From contig NZ_DS999213.1 of NCBI RefSeq assembly GCF_000156335.1, positions 1,761,762-1,825,761 of the forward strand: a stretch of DNA of 64,000 nt, in the 5' to 3' direction. Every line of letters begins with the position of its first letter. Position 1 is the stretch's first letter. The stretch is from Roseobacter sp. GAI101. GTDB lineage: Bacteria > Pseudomonadota > Alphaproteobacteria > Rhodobacterales > Rhodobacteraceae. The notes below the pieces were generated by a model. The model was given only the letters and a program-made list of their open reading frames with translations. It was not told the DNA's origin and did no database searches. Position numbers and translations under genes: made by a program. Shown piece by piece: positions 29,869 to 39,089 of the stretch.

Positions 29869-31063
29869 TCAAGCATTCTGTGCGCGCCCCAGTGCAAGGT
29901 CAGAAGAGGTTTCATGTACCTCTTCAGGTTTGGAAAATGAAAAATAGAAAGTGGTTCCATGCCCGGGTGTCGATGACAGTTTGATCGCCCCCCCATTGCT
30001 TTCGATCACCTTCTTCACAAAGGCGAGCCCGGCCCCGGAGCCGCCCTTATATGCTTCTGGCTGGTTCAGGCGTTTGAACATCCTGAAGACGTCATCATGA
30101 AATTCGGCGTCAATGCCTATCCCGTTGTCGCGAACATAAAACACATTCTGCAGTCTCACCAAATCTACGGTTTTTTCATCCATGTAGCCGACCCAGACCC
30201 TTTTATCGGTCGCTTCATTATAGGTCAGTCCGTTGACGATCAGATTCTGGAAAACAGTCTGTAAATCGGATGGATCAGCAGAAATCTCGGGCAAAGCCGT
30301 CTCAACGGTAACATCCGCGTTCTGCTCGGCAATGAACTCCTTCAAGGTTGAAACGATCGTGTTGACCATCTCGGCGGGATCTACGTTCTTATGCGCCTCC
30401 GACCTTCCGATCCTCGAATACTTCAGCAACGTCGTAATCAGCATTTCCAGGTGACCGCACAAATCCTGCATCCGGTTCAACCGGCGGCGCGCGTCAGGTT
30501 CAATCGCGTCCCCGTGGTCCTCGATCAGAAATCTGGCCTGATTGGCAATGCCGCGCAGCGGGGCCTTGAGGTCATGCGACGCGATGAAGGCAAATTCACT
30601 TAACTTGTCCCTCGCCTCCTTTGCCTCTCTGGCTTTTTCCTGCTCGATTGCGACCTGAGCGACCTTGCTGGCCAGATCATTGCGACTTGGCATGGTCAGA
30701 TACACGGGAAGCAGCCGCGCAAGCTGCACTGCCGTATAAATCGACACAGCCGCCGTCGCCATTTTGATGACGCCCTGTACCCCATAGGCAGGCACCCAAA
30801 GCGTGACCAATCCGCTCAAGTGGCTCAGGGCACAGGGCACAGGCAGTGATGAATGCTGCGAAAAGCCGGGCAACCCCCGGGTCCATCAGGTCAGGCCTGC
30901 GTTTCACCGCCTTGATGATGATAACAGGGATCGTGAAATACGAAGCCGAGATCAACAGATCCGACACACCGTGCATGATCAGAAGGTCGGGACGCCACAA
31001 AAGGCACACAGCATGTGGCACGAATTGTGCGGCCCCGAACAAGTCGAGAATATAATCGAGCAT
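29869..31063 (-). pseudogene. Ethylene-receptor-like (ETR1-type) sensor histidine kinase, broken by a 7-bp duplication
   Basis: Two frames make one gene. The N-terminal frame (31063 to ~30827) encodes three membrane helices like the plant/cyanobacterial ETR1 sensor: SDLLISASYFTIP matches ETR1 ISDFFIAxAYFSIP, and FAAFITACA leads into the Cys-x3-His motif. The C-terminal frame continues SHLSGLVTLWVPAYG, then a coiled coil, HisKA (FIASHDLKAPLRGI) and HATPase_c (QNLIVNGLTYNE, VRDNGIGID, GSGAGLAFVKK). The frame is lost at a tandem 7-bp repeat (30826-30839). Removing one copy gives a 395-residue protein with Asp35, Cys75 and His79, the residues that hold copper and ethylene in ETR1. As sequenced the kinase cannot be made full length, unless the repeat slips back. 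It heads the operon with the Rcp1-like regulator. Confidence 0.85.
30826..30839. repeat. 7-bp tandem duplication inside the ETR1-like kinase
   Basis: CAGGGCA occurs twice in a row (30826-30832, 30833-30839), followed by CAGG. On the coding strand it is TGCCCTG twice; one copy yields Ala-Cys-Ala-Leu-Ser-His in frame, two copies shift the frame by +1. Confidence 0.9.
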
Positions 31064-31524
31064 GAAAAACTTACTCCGCCCTCAAAATTCACTCTAGCAA
31101 TCCCGCAAAGCTAGGCTCCTTTAGTAAAGCGACGATTAACTTTCGCTTCCTCCGTTTGCTCGCGCCCATGTTAATTTTGAATTCGTAGCTATTTGGCAGA
31201 GATCTCGACAACCTCCCCCTCTGCAAGGCTTAATCAATATCCACTCTTGGGCGGCCCGTGAAAACATCTGCGCGCGCGATTGCATCCACCTATCTTGATG
31301 GAATCAGGCCAAAATCACCTGACACGCTCCCCCTTTTTGGGAACTGTATTTGTGAAAAAAATGATGTCACAGACTAACTTGGCGAATTTTAAGCAACGCA
31401 CCGCCGATTTGCCCCCTAACAGGCAGAAAAATGCGTCAGGTTTTACGACCTTTCTATTGAACTTTCTGCACCGCAGCGCAAAAAAGCGTTTAAAGTGACA
31501 CGTCAATCAGTCGGAGAGATTCCG
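31064..31524. other. Divergent promoter region, kinase operon / opg operon
   Basis: About 460 bp, more AT-rich than the surroundings, with short T-runs (for example at 31170-31180 and 31345-31365). No gene supported: a 72-codon frame at 31280-31498 has no family resemblance or ribosome binding site. It should hold the promoters of the kinase operon (minus) and the glucan operon (plus). Confidence 0.5.
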
Positions 31525-33141
31525 TTGCCCCATCCAAATAACCTTACCAGCCTGCCGGTTACGCGCCGCCATGCGCTTGTGGGCCTCTTGTCCTCCGTTG
31601 CGGTGACGGCTTTGACATTCCCAAAGGCGATATCCGCCCAGCAAACGGACGAGACGCCTGAAAATTCAGGCTCCGATCAGACGCCATTCAGCTTCGATGT
31701 CCTGACCGAAAAAATGCGCGCTGCAGCGCTTGAGGCACCGAAACCCGCAGAAGAAGTTGATGGGTTTCTGGCTGAATTTGACTATGACGACTATCAGCGC
31801 GTGCGCTTCAACCGCGACCGGAACCGCTGGGCCGATACCGAAAACGCCCGTTTCCAATTGAACGCCTTTCACCTCGGCTGGCTTTTCAATGAGCCGGTTC
31901 ATCTTAATTCGGTCGTCGACGGTGTTGCGACGCCAATGGCGTTTTCGACGGCAGATTTCGACTATTCCGATGTGCAGGTCGCCATCCCCCCTAATTTCGA
32001 GATGCCCGGCGTTGCGGGTTTCCGGATTATGACTCCGCTCAACCGGGCGGATCATCAGGATGAACTGGCGGCTTTTCTGGGGGCCAGCTATTTCCGCGCC
32101 CTTGGGCGTGGCAACCGCTATGGGCTGTCCGCCCGTGGCCTTGCGATCAATACCGGCACATCCGACGGCGAGGAATTCCCACGCTTCAACGACTACTGGA
32201 TCGAACCCCCTTCAGCCAATTCCGAGAAGGTGACGCTTTATGCGGCACTGCAATCCGCTTCCGTCACGGGGGCCTATCGTTTTGACATCACCCCTGGAGA
32301 AACCACGGTGATGGAGGTCACTGCACGGCTGTTCATGCGCAAGGACGTGCAGCAGATCGGCATCGCCCCGCTGACCTCAATGTATCTGTTCGGCGGCGCA
32401 GACCCCGGCACGTACAATGATTTTCGCCCGGCCGTGCATGACAGCGATCACCTTGTTCTGAACGCCCGGAACGGCGACACCTTTGTGCGCCCGCTGACCA
32501 ACCACACGCGGCTTGGGAATTCCTATCTGGCCGCGCAAAACCCCGCGTCTTTCGGGCTGATCCAGCGCATGCGCGACTTTGACGGCTATCTGGATGCGCA
32601 GGCACATTACGAATTGCGGCCCTCGTTGATGGTGGAACCGGTCGGGGACTGGGGCCAGGGCACTGTCCGGTTGATGGAAATTCCGTCAGATCTGGAGAGC
32701 AACGACAACATCGTGGCATATTGGGTTCCCGATGTGGCCCCCGCTAAAGGTGAAAGCCTCGAGGTCTCGTACCGTCTGCACTGGGGGCTGTCGCCACGCG
32801 GTGACAGATCCGTCGACCGCGCCCGGATCGTGCGCACACGTATTGGCAAGGGTGGCTTTGCAGGCGTCGACGAAAAGACGGACCGGATCAAGTTTGTCGT
32901 CGATTTCGAAGGCGGGCTGCTGTCGGGCCTCTCTGCCGACGCGGCCATCACGGCGCGGGTGTCCGTCACGCGCGGGGAACTCGCGCAGACGACATTGTCA
33001 CCGATTGAGGGAACACCTATGTGGCGATTGGTGATCGAAGCCGTACCGGACAAGCCGGAGGCGGCGATGGAATTACAAGCCGTACTGAACGGCTATGGAC
33101 AAGATTTGAGCGAGATATGGCTGTACCAATGGGAAGTCTGA
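31525..33141 (+). CDS. opgG: Periplasmic glucan biosynthesis protein OpgG
   Basis: Periplasmic protein of the MdoG/OpgG/OpgD family needed to shape osmoregulated periplasmic glucans. About 538 residues. The leader is Tat-like (VTRRHALVGLLSSVAVTALTF ... SAQ), as in OpgD rather than E. coli OpgG. The family start PFSFDVLTEKMRAAA, FRIMTPLN, SYFRALGRGNRYGLSARGLAINT and YWVPD are visible. Start: TTG 31525 has GGAGAG seven bases upstream; GTG 31495 is in frame but has no such site. First gene of opgG-opgI-opgH-opgC, the order described in Rhodobacter sphaeroides. Expression there is lowered by high osmolarity; no such signal could be read here. Confidence 0.92.
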   Translation: MPHPNNLTSLPVTRRHALVGLLSSVAVTALTFPKAISAQQTDETPENSGSDQTPFSFDVLTEKMRAAALEAPKPAEEVDGFLAEFDYDDYQRVRFNRDRNRWADTENARFQLNAFHLGWLFNEPVHLNSVVDGVATPMAFSTADFDYSDVQVAIPPNFEMPGVAGFRIMTPLNRADHQDELAAFLGASYFRALGRGNRYGLSARGLAINTGTSDGEEFPRFNDYWIEPPSANSEKVTLYAALQSASVTGAYRFDITPGETTVMEVTARLFMRKDVQQIGIAPLTSMYLFGGADPGTYNDFRPAVHDSDHLVLNARNGDTFVRPLTNHTRLGNSYLAAQNPASFGLIQRMRDFDGYLDAQAHYELRPSLMVEPVGDWGQGTVRLMEIPSDLESNDNIVAYWVPDVAPAKGESLEVSYRLHWGLSPRGDRSVDRARIVRTRIGKGGFAGVDEKTDRIKFVVDFEGGLLSGLSADAAITARVSVTRGELAQTTLSPIEGTPMWRLVIEAVPDKPEAAMELQAVLNGYGQDLSEIWLYQWEV

Positions 33142-33317
33142 ATGTCGAAATGAAGGACCGGGGCGAAACCGGTTCTGGGCTGCTTTGCGATGATCCCGCG
33201 ACTTGGGGACCACCCGAGGCACCGCTTGATATGCCCTACCAACAGCTAGAGCGCAGTCCGCGCCGCTTCGATATCCTGATGCAGCTTCGACTTCTGTTCA
33301 CGGGTCAGCGCATCTGA
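33117..33317 (+). CDS. opgI: Small protein OpgI between opgG and opgH
   Basis: A 66-residue product, rich in charged residues, with no membrane helix: it ends ...PEAPLDMPYQQLERSPRRFD and MQLRLLFTGQRI. It overlaps the end of opgG by 25 bases and stops 7 bp before opgH. Rhodobacter sphaeroides has a small gene, opgI, in exactly this place in opgGIH, so position supports the name; its role is unknown. The sequence resembles the missing N-terminal cytoplasmic segment of longer OpgH proteins only in its EAPLxMP element (weak inference). Start is uncertain: ATG 33117, 33129 or 33150. Confidence 0.6.
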   Translation: MAVPMGSLNVEMKDRGETGSGLLCDDPATWGPPEAPLDMPYQQLERSPRRFDILMQLRLLFTGQRI

Positions 33318-33324
33318 CCCCAAA

Positions 33325-35133
33325 GTGAGATTTGATGTGACGGCGAAACCCGACCTTTCACCTGACACCGCCACAGTTCAGATACGGACTGTGGCGGTCG
33401 TCTTTGCCTGCGCCTGCGCTGTCGGGGCCTGTATTCTGGTGGCTGACGCCGATCTGCAGGATGGGTTTCAGGTCTGGGACATCTTCCGCGCCGTCTTGAT
33501 CCTGCTCACAACGGGGTGGCTGGCATGGGGTGCCGCACTGGGGCTGACAGGGCTATGGCCCAAGCGCCGATCCGTGCCCCCGCACGCGGCCAGTTCAACC
33601 GCATCCACGGTTGTGCTTGTGCCGATCTGCAACGAAGACCCGGTTGCCACATTCGCACGGATCGCCGCGATGGACCGTTCCATCCACGAGGCAGCATTAC
33701 ACCTTGATATCGTCATCCTGTCCGACACGCGGTCTGCTGAAAACCAAGCCGCCGAACAGGCTGCATTCCGGATGCTGATCACCGAGACAAACGGCGCAGG
33801 TCACATCTTTTACCGAAATCGGCTGGAAAATCATGGCCGCAAGGCCGGCAATGTCGAGGATTTCATCCGCAAGTCCGGCGGTGCCTATGACTATGCGGTA
33901 ACGCTGGATGCCGACAGCCTGATGTCGGGTGCAGCGCTTGGTGAGATGATCCGCCAGATGGACGCAGACCCGAAACTCGGGCTGCTTCAGACCTTGCCGC
34001 AGATCACCGGTGCCCAAAGCTTCTTTGGCCGCGCCATGCAATTCGCCGCGTCCTTTCACGGCCCGATCTTCACCCGGGGGCTGGAAAGAATGCAGGGGTC
34101 CGTCGGCCCTTATTGGGGCCATAATGCTATCATCCGCATCCCTGCGTTTGCGCAATCGTGCAAGCTGCCTGAACTGTCCGGCAAGCCGCCGTTCGGGGGC
34201 CATATCCTGTCGCATGATTACGTCGAAGCGGCGCTTCTTGCGCGCAACGGCTGGCGTGTCATTGCCGACAGCAGCATCGACGGTTCTTTCGAGGAAGGCC
34301 CGGAAAACGTCCTGTCCTATGCCAAGCGGGATCGCCGCTGGTGTCAGGGGAACCTCCAGCATATGCGCCTACTGCTGGCACCGGGCCTTGCGGGTTGGAG
34401 CAGGTTTGTCTTTGTTCAGGGTATTTTCGCCTATCTCGTGTCGGTCTTCTGGGCGGTCTTTCTGATCAGCACCGTCAGCGGTGCCATTCTGGCCCCCGAA
34501 CCCGACTATTTCCCGAACGCCTATCAGCTGTTCCCGGTTTTCCCGTCCGACCGCAGCCGGGAAATTCTGGCACTGGCACTTGGCATCATCGGGCTGCTGA
34601 TCTTGCCGAAATTCGCGATCCTCTTGAATGCCGCCATCTCGGGGCGGGCGTGCGGGTTTGGCGGGGTCTACCGATCGCTAGTCTCCGTCGTGTCCGAAAT
34701 CCTGCTGACCTCGGCGCTTGCGCCAATCATGCTTGCCTATCAGACGCGCGCCGTGTTGCAGGTTCTGTCCCGTCAGGACGGCGGCTGGCCCGCGAACGCG
34801 CGCGGCGAAGGGACGCTGACGTTTGCCGACGCTGCGCGTTCCTCGTTCTGGATCGTGATGATCGGGATGCTCGCCCTTGTGGCAACCTGGCTTCTTGCGC
34901 CGGCTCTGCTGATCTGGCTGCTGCCCGTAACGCTGCCGATGATCGCGGCCCCTTTGCTGATCTCGTGGTCGTCGAAACCGCTTGGGCCGCACCCCTTCAT
35001 CACACCGACCGAAATCGACGTGCCGCCGGTCGTCGGCGCATTTCGTGAGATTCATGCGCGGTGGCGCAGCGATCTTGGCGCGGCCGAAATCCACACTGCA
35101 CGACCGACCGAGTTGACCCATGTCCCAACCTGA
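33325..35133 (+). CDS. opgH: Glucan glucosyltransferase OpgH
   Basis: Inner-membrane family 2 glycosyltransferase that polymerises UDP-glucose into the glucan backbone and passes it to the periplasm. 602 residues, shorter than the ~850 of E. coli because the cytoplasmic ends are missing. Two N-terminal helices, then the catalytic domain with LVPICNEDPVATFARI, ENHGRKAGNVEDF, the DAD motif in VTLDADSLMSG, SHDYVEAALLARNGW and the RDRRWCQGN (R-x-x-R-W) motif; about five helices follow. Start GTG 33325; a GTG at 33337 is also in frame. Overlaps opgC by 14 bases. Confidence 0.93.
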   Translation: MRFDVTAKPDLSPDTATVQIRTVAVVFACACAVGACILVADADLQDGFQVWDIFRAVLILLTTGWLAWGAALGLTGLWPKRRSVPPHAASSTASTVVLVPICNEDPVATFARIAAMDRSIHEAALHLDIVILSDTRSAENQAAEQAAFRMLITETNGAGHIFYRNRLENHGRKAGNVEDFIRKSGGAYDYAVTLDADSLMSGAALGEMIRQMDADPKLGLLQTLPQITGAQSFFGRAMQFAASFHGPIFTRGLERMQGSVGPYWGHNAIIRIPAFAQSCKLPELSGKPPFGGHILSHDYVEAALLARNGWRVIADSSIDGSFEEGPENVLSYAKRDRRWCQGNLQHMRLLLAPGLAGWSRFVFVQGIFAYLVSVFWAVFLISTVSGAILAPEPDYFPNAYQLFPVFPSDRSREILALALGIIGLLILPKFAILLNAAISGRACGFGGVYRSLVSVVSEILLTSALAPIMLAYQTRAVLQVLSRQDGGWPANARGEGTLTFADAARSSFWIVMIGMLALVATWLLAPALLIWLLPVTLPMIAAPLLISWSSKPLGPHPFITPTEIDVPPVVGAFREIHARWRSDLGAAEIHTARPTELTHVPT

Positions 35134-36328
35134 TCCCCGCCAGCCCACGCACCTGCGACGCCCACGTGACCCCCGCATCGACCTGTTCCGTGGATTGCTG
35201 TTGGTGATGATCTTTATCGATCATGTACCGGGCAACTGGTATGAAACCCTGACCCTGCGCAATTGGGGGTTCTCGGATGCCGCCGAAAGTTTCTTTGTCA
35301 TGTCGGGCATGGCCGCGGGATTGGCCTACACCGGCGGCGTGGCACGCTGGCGCGAAATCGGACTATGGTCCGGCATTGCCCCGATCTGGAAGCGGGCCTG
35401 GGTCCTCTACCTGACACATGTTTTTCTGACCGTCGGCGGCATCGCGATCTTTGCCATAGGTGCAGAAGCGTTCGGCCTGACCGAGCTTTTGACCAAGAAC
35501 AACTTGCGGCAGGTGTTTCAAAACACTGGCCCCGCGCTGATCGGCATCGTGACGCTGGGGCACCAGATCGGATATGTGAACATCCTGCCCGCCTATTCCG
35601 TGCTGCTGCTCGCCGCTCCTTTCGCGCTGCTTTTGGGCCAGCGCGCGCCTTATGGGCTGCTTGCCGTGTCGATCGTTCTTTGGTTCGCCACCGGTCTGTT
35701 CCGCCTTAACCTGCCGGCCTACCCCAATCCGGGGGGCTGGTTCTTTAACCCGTTCGCGTGGCAGCTGATCTTTGTCATCGGCTTGCTGACCGGGATCGCC
35801 TTGCGCGGCGGCAAGCGCTTCGTCCCGAAACATCCGGTGTTGTTGGCGTTTGCAGTGGGGTGGATCGTTTTCGTCTTGTCGTGGATCTACATTCCCGGCT
35901 TTGGGCCGGTGATGGACGGCTTGATGGCGCGGCTTCAGGCAGTCGGCGTGCCGTTTCACATCACGTCGCAGGACAAGACGTTCCTGCCCGTGCTGCGGCT
36001 GCTGCACGTTCTGGCCGTGGTCTATGTGATCTCCTGCCTGCCTATCATCGCGCGGCTCAGCGCCCATGCCTATGGCGAGCCGCTGCGCGTCATGGGCCGC
36101 CAAGGGCTGCTTGTGTTTTCGGCGGGTGCGCTGCTGTCGCTCGCGGGTCAAGCGGTGCTTGTCTACTTTGATGGTGTGGCTATCGTGCCGTGGCTTTTCA
36201 TCCCCGTTGGAATGGTTGCTCTTTGGGGTGTCGCGTGGGTTGCGGACTGGAAACGCCGGGCGGGGCGGCCCCTGCGGCACACGCTTGTCCAGACCGAAGA
36301 TCGCGTGATGCCTGTCGCCGCCGAATGA
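35120..36328 (+). CDS. opgC: OpgC, glucan O-succinyl/acyl transferase
   Basis: A 402-residue membrane protein of the OpgC family (acyltransferase type 3 superfamily) with about ten helices. It starts with PRIDLFRGLLLVMIFIDHVPGNWYETLTLRNWGFSDAAESFFVMSG, the characteristic N-terminus. In Rhodobacter sphaeroides OpgC adds succinyl groups to the glucan, giving it negative charge. ATG 35120 overlaps the end of opgH, so translation is coupled. Last gene of the opg operon; 254 bp to the next gene without a clear terminator. Confidence 0.9.
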   Translation: MSQPDPRQPTHLRRPRDPRIDLFRGLLLVMIFIDHVPGNWYETLTLRNWGFSDAAESFFVMSGMAAGLAYTGGVARWREIGLWSGIAPIWKRAWVLYLTHVFLTVGGIAIFAIGAEAFGLTELLTKNNLRQVFQNTGPALIGIVTLGHQIGYVNILPAYSVLLLAAPFALLLGQRAPYGLLAVSIVLWFATGLFRLNLPAYPNPGGWFFNPFAWQLIFVIGLLTGIALRGGKRFVPKHPVLLAFAVGWIVFVLSWIYIPGFGPVMDGLMARLQAVGVPFHITSQDKTFLPVLRLLHVLAVVYVISCLPIIARLSAHAYGEPLRVMGRQGLLVFSAGALLSLAGQAVLVYFDGVAIVPWLFIPVGMVALWGVAWVADWKRRAGRPLRHTLVQTEDRVMPVAAE

Positions 36329-36582
36329 CGGAAAGGTTGTAGGCCTAAATGCCACTTTCGGGACTGTCGATAGATCAACAGACCTTGATGCATCTAAGAC
36401 AGTCGAAAACTTTTCGGGTGGATATGAGCCGAGCCAAACGGTATGGCGGTGGGGAACATTTAACCAGGCTCTCGTCAACTTTTTCTGAACACCCGGCGAC
36501 TTAACCTTTGCCGTTCCATCGCCTTGAGCTCACGGTGACCCGCTGATGCCCCCCTTACACTCGTCGAAATAGGCTACTCTTT

Positions 36583-37419
36583 GTGACTGAAAAACTACCC
36601 GTGACCATCGCGATCCCCGTCAAGAACGAAGCGGCCAACCTCGCGCAGTGCCTTGATCGATTGGAACAATTCGCTGAAATCGTCGTGATTGACAGCGGGT
36701 CCGAGGATAAGACATGCGAGATCGCGGAATCTTACGGCGCGCGGGTGTCGCATTTCCGGTGGGACGGAAAGTACCCGAAGAAACGCAACTGGTTCTTGAT
36801 GAACGAACCGCCCACCCAGCCTTGGGTACTGTTTCTGGATGCGGATGAATTCATCGATCCGGCCTTCTGCGACGCGCTGAAAGAGGCGCTGTTGGATGAA
36901 ACCAAGGACGCCTACTGGCTATCCTACACCAACCATTTTCTGGGCAAGCCGCTGCGCTTTGGGGTGGCGCAGCGCAAGCTGGCGTTGTTTCGCACAGGCA
37001 AGGCGCTTTACGAAAAGATCGACGAAGACGGGTGGAGCACGCTCGACATGGAAATCCATGAGCATCCCATCGTCGATGGCGACGTCGGAGAGATCACGGC
37101 CCCGATAGACCACCGCGATTACAAGGGCTTGGGCAAGTTCATCGAGAAACACCGCGACTATGCCCTGTGGGAAGCCCGCCGCTATGCCAAGCTGGTCGAG
37201 AACCCGTCGGCCTGGACGCATTTCACCAATCGTCAGCGGTTCAAATACCGGCATTTGGCGGAATGGTGGTACCCTTGGTTCTATTTCGGCTTCACCTATG
37301 TCGTGAAGTTGGGGATGCTGGACGGGGGGGCCGGTTTCCACTATGCGGCGTACAAGTCCTGGTATTTTCAGACGATCCGGCTGCTGATCCGGGAACAGTC
37401 TGCGCTGAAAGACCACTGA
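36583..37419 (+). CDS. Family 2 glycosyltransferase (WaaE/KdtX-like)
   Basis: A 278-residue enzyme that transfers a sugar in lipopolysaccharide or polysaccharide synthesis. Visible: [18 protein letters not shown] at the start, [20 protein letters not shown], the metal-binding [11 protein letters not shown] (D-x-D type), and DMEIHEHP in the acceptor region. The later part ([19 protein letters not shown]) is hydrophobic and probably sits at the membrane surface. GTG 36583 is used; no good alternative. It stands 19 bp before a UDP-xylose-forming gene, so both are probably one operon and this enzyme could use or attach the product sugar. Confidence 0.85.
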   Translation: MTEKLPVTIAIPVKNEAANLAQCLDRLEQFAEIVVIDSGSEDKTCEIAESYGARVSHFRWDGKYPKKRNWFLMNEPPTQPWVLFLDADEFIDPAFCDALKEALLDETKDAYWLSYTNHFLGKPLRFGVAQRKLALFRTGKALYEKIDEDGWSTLDMEIHEHPIVDGDVGEITAPIDHRDYKGLGKFIEKHRDYALWEARRYAKLVENPSAWTHFTNRQRFKYRHLAEWWYPWFYFGFTYVVKLGMLDGGAGFHYAAYKSWYFQTIRLLIREQSALKDH

Positions 37420-37438
37420 ATTCAAAGAGGAGACTGCC

Positions 37439-38410
37439 ATGGCGCGTCTTTACGACAGTCGGAAACGTATCTTGATCACCGGGGGGGCCGGCTTTCTGGG
37501 CTCGCATCTGACCGACCGGCTGCTTGAACAGGGTCACGAGGTGCTATGTGCGGACAACCTGTTCACCGGGACGAAGCGCAATATCGAACATCTGCACGCA
37601 AATCCGCGGTTTGAATTCATCCGCCACGACGTGACCTTTCCGCTGTATGTCGAGGTTGACGAGATCTACAACCTCGCCTGCCCCGCCTCGCCCGTGCATT
37701 ACAAGCATGATCCGGTGCAGACGACCAAGACGTCGGTCCACGGTGCGATCAACATGCTCGGACTTGCCAAGCGCTTGAATTGCAAGATCTTTCAGGCTTC
37801 GACCAGCGAAGTCTATGGCGACCCCTTCATCCACCCCCAGACCGAAGACTATTGGGGCAACGTCAACCCGATCGGCCCGCGGTCCTGTTACGACGAAGGC
37901 AAACGTTGCGCGGAAACATTGTTTTTCGATTACCACCGCCAGCATGATCTGAACATCAAGGTCGCGCGCATCTTCAACACCTACGGCCCACGGATGCACC
38001 ATGCGGACGGGCGGGTCGTGTCGAATTTCATCGTGCAGGCCCTGGCCGGAAAGTCGATCACGATCTACGGTGACGGCAGTCAAACGCGATCCTTCTGCTA
38101 TGTCGACGACCTGGTCGAAGGCTTCATCCGCCTGATGGCAACGGATGATGACGTGACCGGCCCCGTCAATCTGGGCAACCCCGGCGAATTCACGATCAAG
38201 GAGCTTGCCGAAAAGGTCATCGAAATGACCGGGTCAAAGTCCAGGCTGATCTTCGAAGACCTGCCCACCGACGACCCCAAACAACGCCAGCCCGACATCA
38301 GCCTGGCCCGCAGCACCCTGGACTGGGAACCAACCGTGCGGCTTGAGGAAGGGTTGCAGAAAACAATCGCCTACTTCGAAACCGTCATGCCTCAACTCGA
38401 GGTCGGGTGA
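37439..38410 (+). CDS. UDP-glucuronate decarboxylase (UDP-xylose synthase family)
   Basis: Extended SDR enzyme that turns UDP-glucuronate into UDP-xylose with NAD. 323 residues. The NAD site is [29 protein letters not shown] and [21 protein letters not shown] are typical of the UXS subgroup, as is the catalytic Ser/Tyr/Lys in STSEVYGDP and SCYDEGKR. The later NTYGPRM and [16 protein letters not shown] motifs fit. ATG 37439 has AGAGGAG eight bases upstream. In an operon with the glycosyltransferase upstream and closed by a strong terminator, pointing to a xylose-containing surface polysaccharide. Confidence 0.92.
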   Translation: MARLYDSRKRILITGGAGFLGSHLTDRLLEQGHEVLCADNLFTGTKRNIEHLHANPRFEFIRHDVTFPLYVEVDEIYNLACPASPVHYKHDPVQTTKTSVHGAINMLGLAKRLNCKIFQASTSEVYGDPFIHPQTEDYWGNVNPIGPRSCYDEGKRCAETLFFDYHRQHDLNIKVARIFNTYGPRMHHADGRVVSNFIVQALAGKSITIYGDGSQTRSFCYVDDLVEGFIRLMATDDDVTGPVNLGNPGEFTIKELAEKVIEMTGSKSRLIFEDLPTDDPKQRQPDISLARSTLDWEPTVRLEEGLQKTIAYFETVMPQLEVG

Positions 38411-38450
38411 GCGACACCCCATCCGCCGAGCCACGAAAAAACTTTATCCA

Positions 38451-38485
38451 GACCCCATGTTCTAACCGAACATGGGGTCTTTTTT
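38451..38485 (+). terminator. Rho-independent terminator after the UDP-glucuronate decarboxylase gene
   Basis: GACCCCATGTTC (38451-38462), loop TAACC, GAACATGGGGTC (38468-38479): a perfect 12-bp stem followed directly by TTTTTT. The strongest terminator seen in the window. Confidence 0.92.
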
Positions 38486-39089
38486 CATGTCTACCAAAAC
38501 GGGCCGGGCACCGCCTTCAACAACGGGCAGAAACAAACCCATCGACGTGCCACGCTTTTCAGACAGCCCGTCGACAGGAAAATCGAAACACCAGCGAGCC
38601 CGATTGAGGCTAGTCTGATGCCCGGCTCGAACGGTGCACCAAACTCCAGTTCCCGCAGCTGTTCTACTTCCGGGGCATCATTGACAGCATCGATTTTCAT
38701 GATCGAACGCTGAGGGGTGCTGCCAAAAGGCCAAGTCAGGTCCACAAAAAAGTAATGCAAATCGCTAATGGCCCGGCACTCTTCTTGAAAAAACGCTCTT
38801 AAATTGGTTATTTACCGACAAACTCTGCATCATCGTCCCAGCATTATGCCAAGGCGGATGACACCTTCCCGTTGAGGGGTGCCCAGCAAGACGCCGTCAG
38901 GCATTCGGCGCAAAGGTTACCGCCCAGAAACACTTCGAACGGGCGGGCTGATGATGTTACGGTGGGAATTGCCGCCTGGGCCACCTGCTTTTCTTTGTGG
39001 CCAAGGTGCACCATAAGGCCTGAAAAATGTGGAAACCCTAGATTTACACCTAGCTTGTAAAAAACTGATTGTTGCGAAAGAGAGCCTCC
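38486..39089. other. Intergenic stretch before the MscS-type channel gene
   Basis: About 600 bp. A minus-strand frame 38491-38760 (89 codons, product beginning MHYFFVDLTWPFGS) is open but has no ribosome binding site, ends against the terminator and is not recognised, so it is not called. The right end carries AAAGAGAG, the ribosome binding site for the channel gene. No RNA gene was seen. Confidence 0.5.

Noticed and set aside
30826-30839. Programmed ribosomal frameshifting as an explanation for the kinase frame break
   Set aside because: No slippery heptamer of the X-XXY-YYZ type is present; the tandem duplication explains the shift fully.
35363-36478. 371-codon minus-strand frame opposite opgC
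   Set aside because: His/Gln/Arg-rich shadow with no membrane segments or motif; opgC is well supported.
38491-38760. 89-codon minus-strand frame in the gap before the MscS-type gene
   Set aside because: No ribosome binding site, no family resemblance, and it ends against the terminator of the plus-strand operon.
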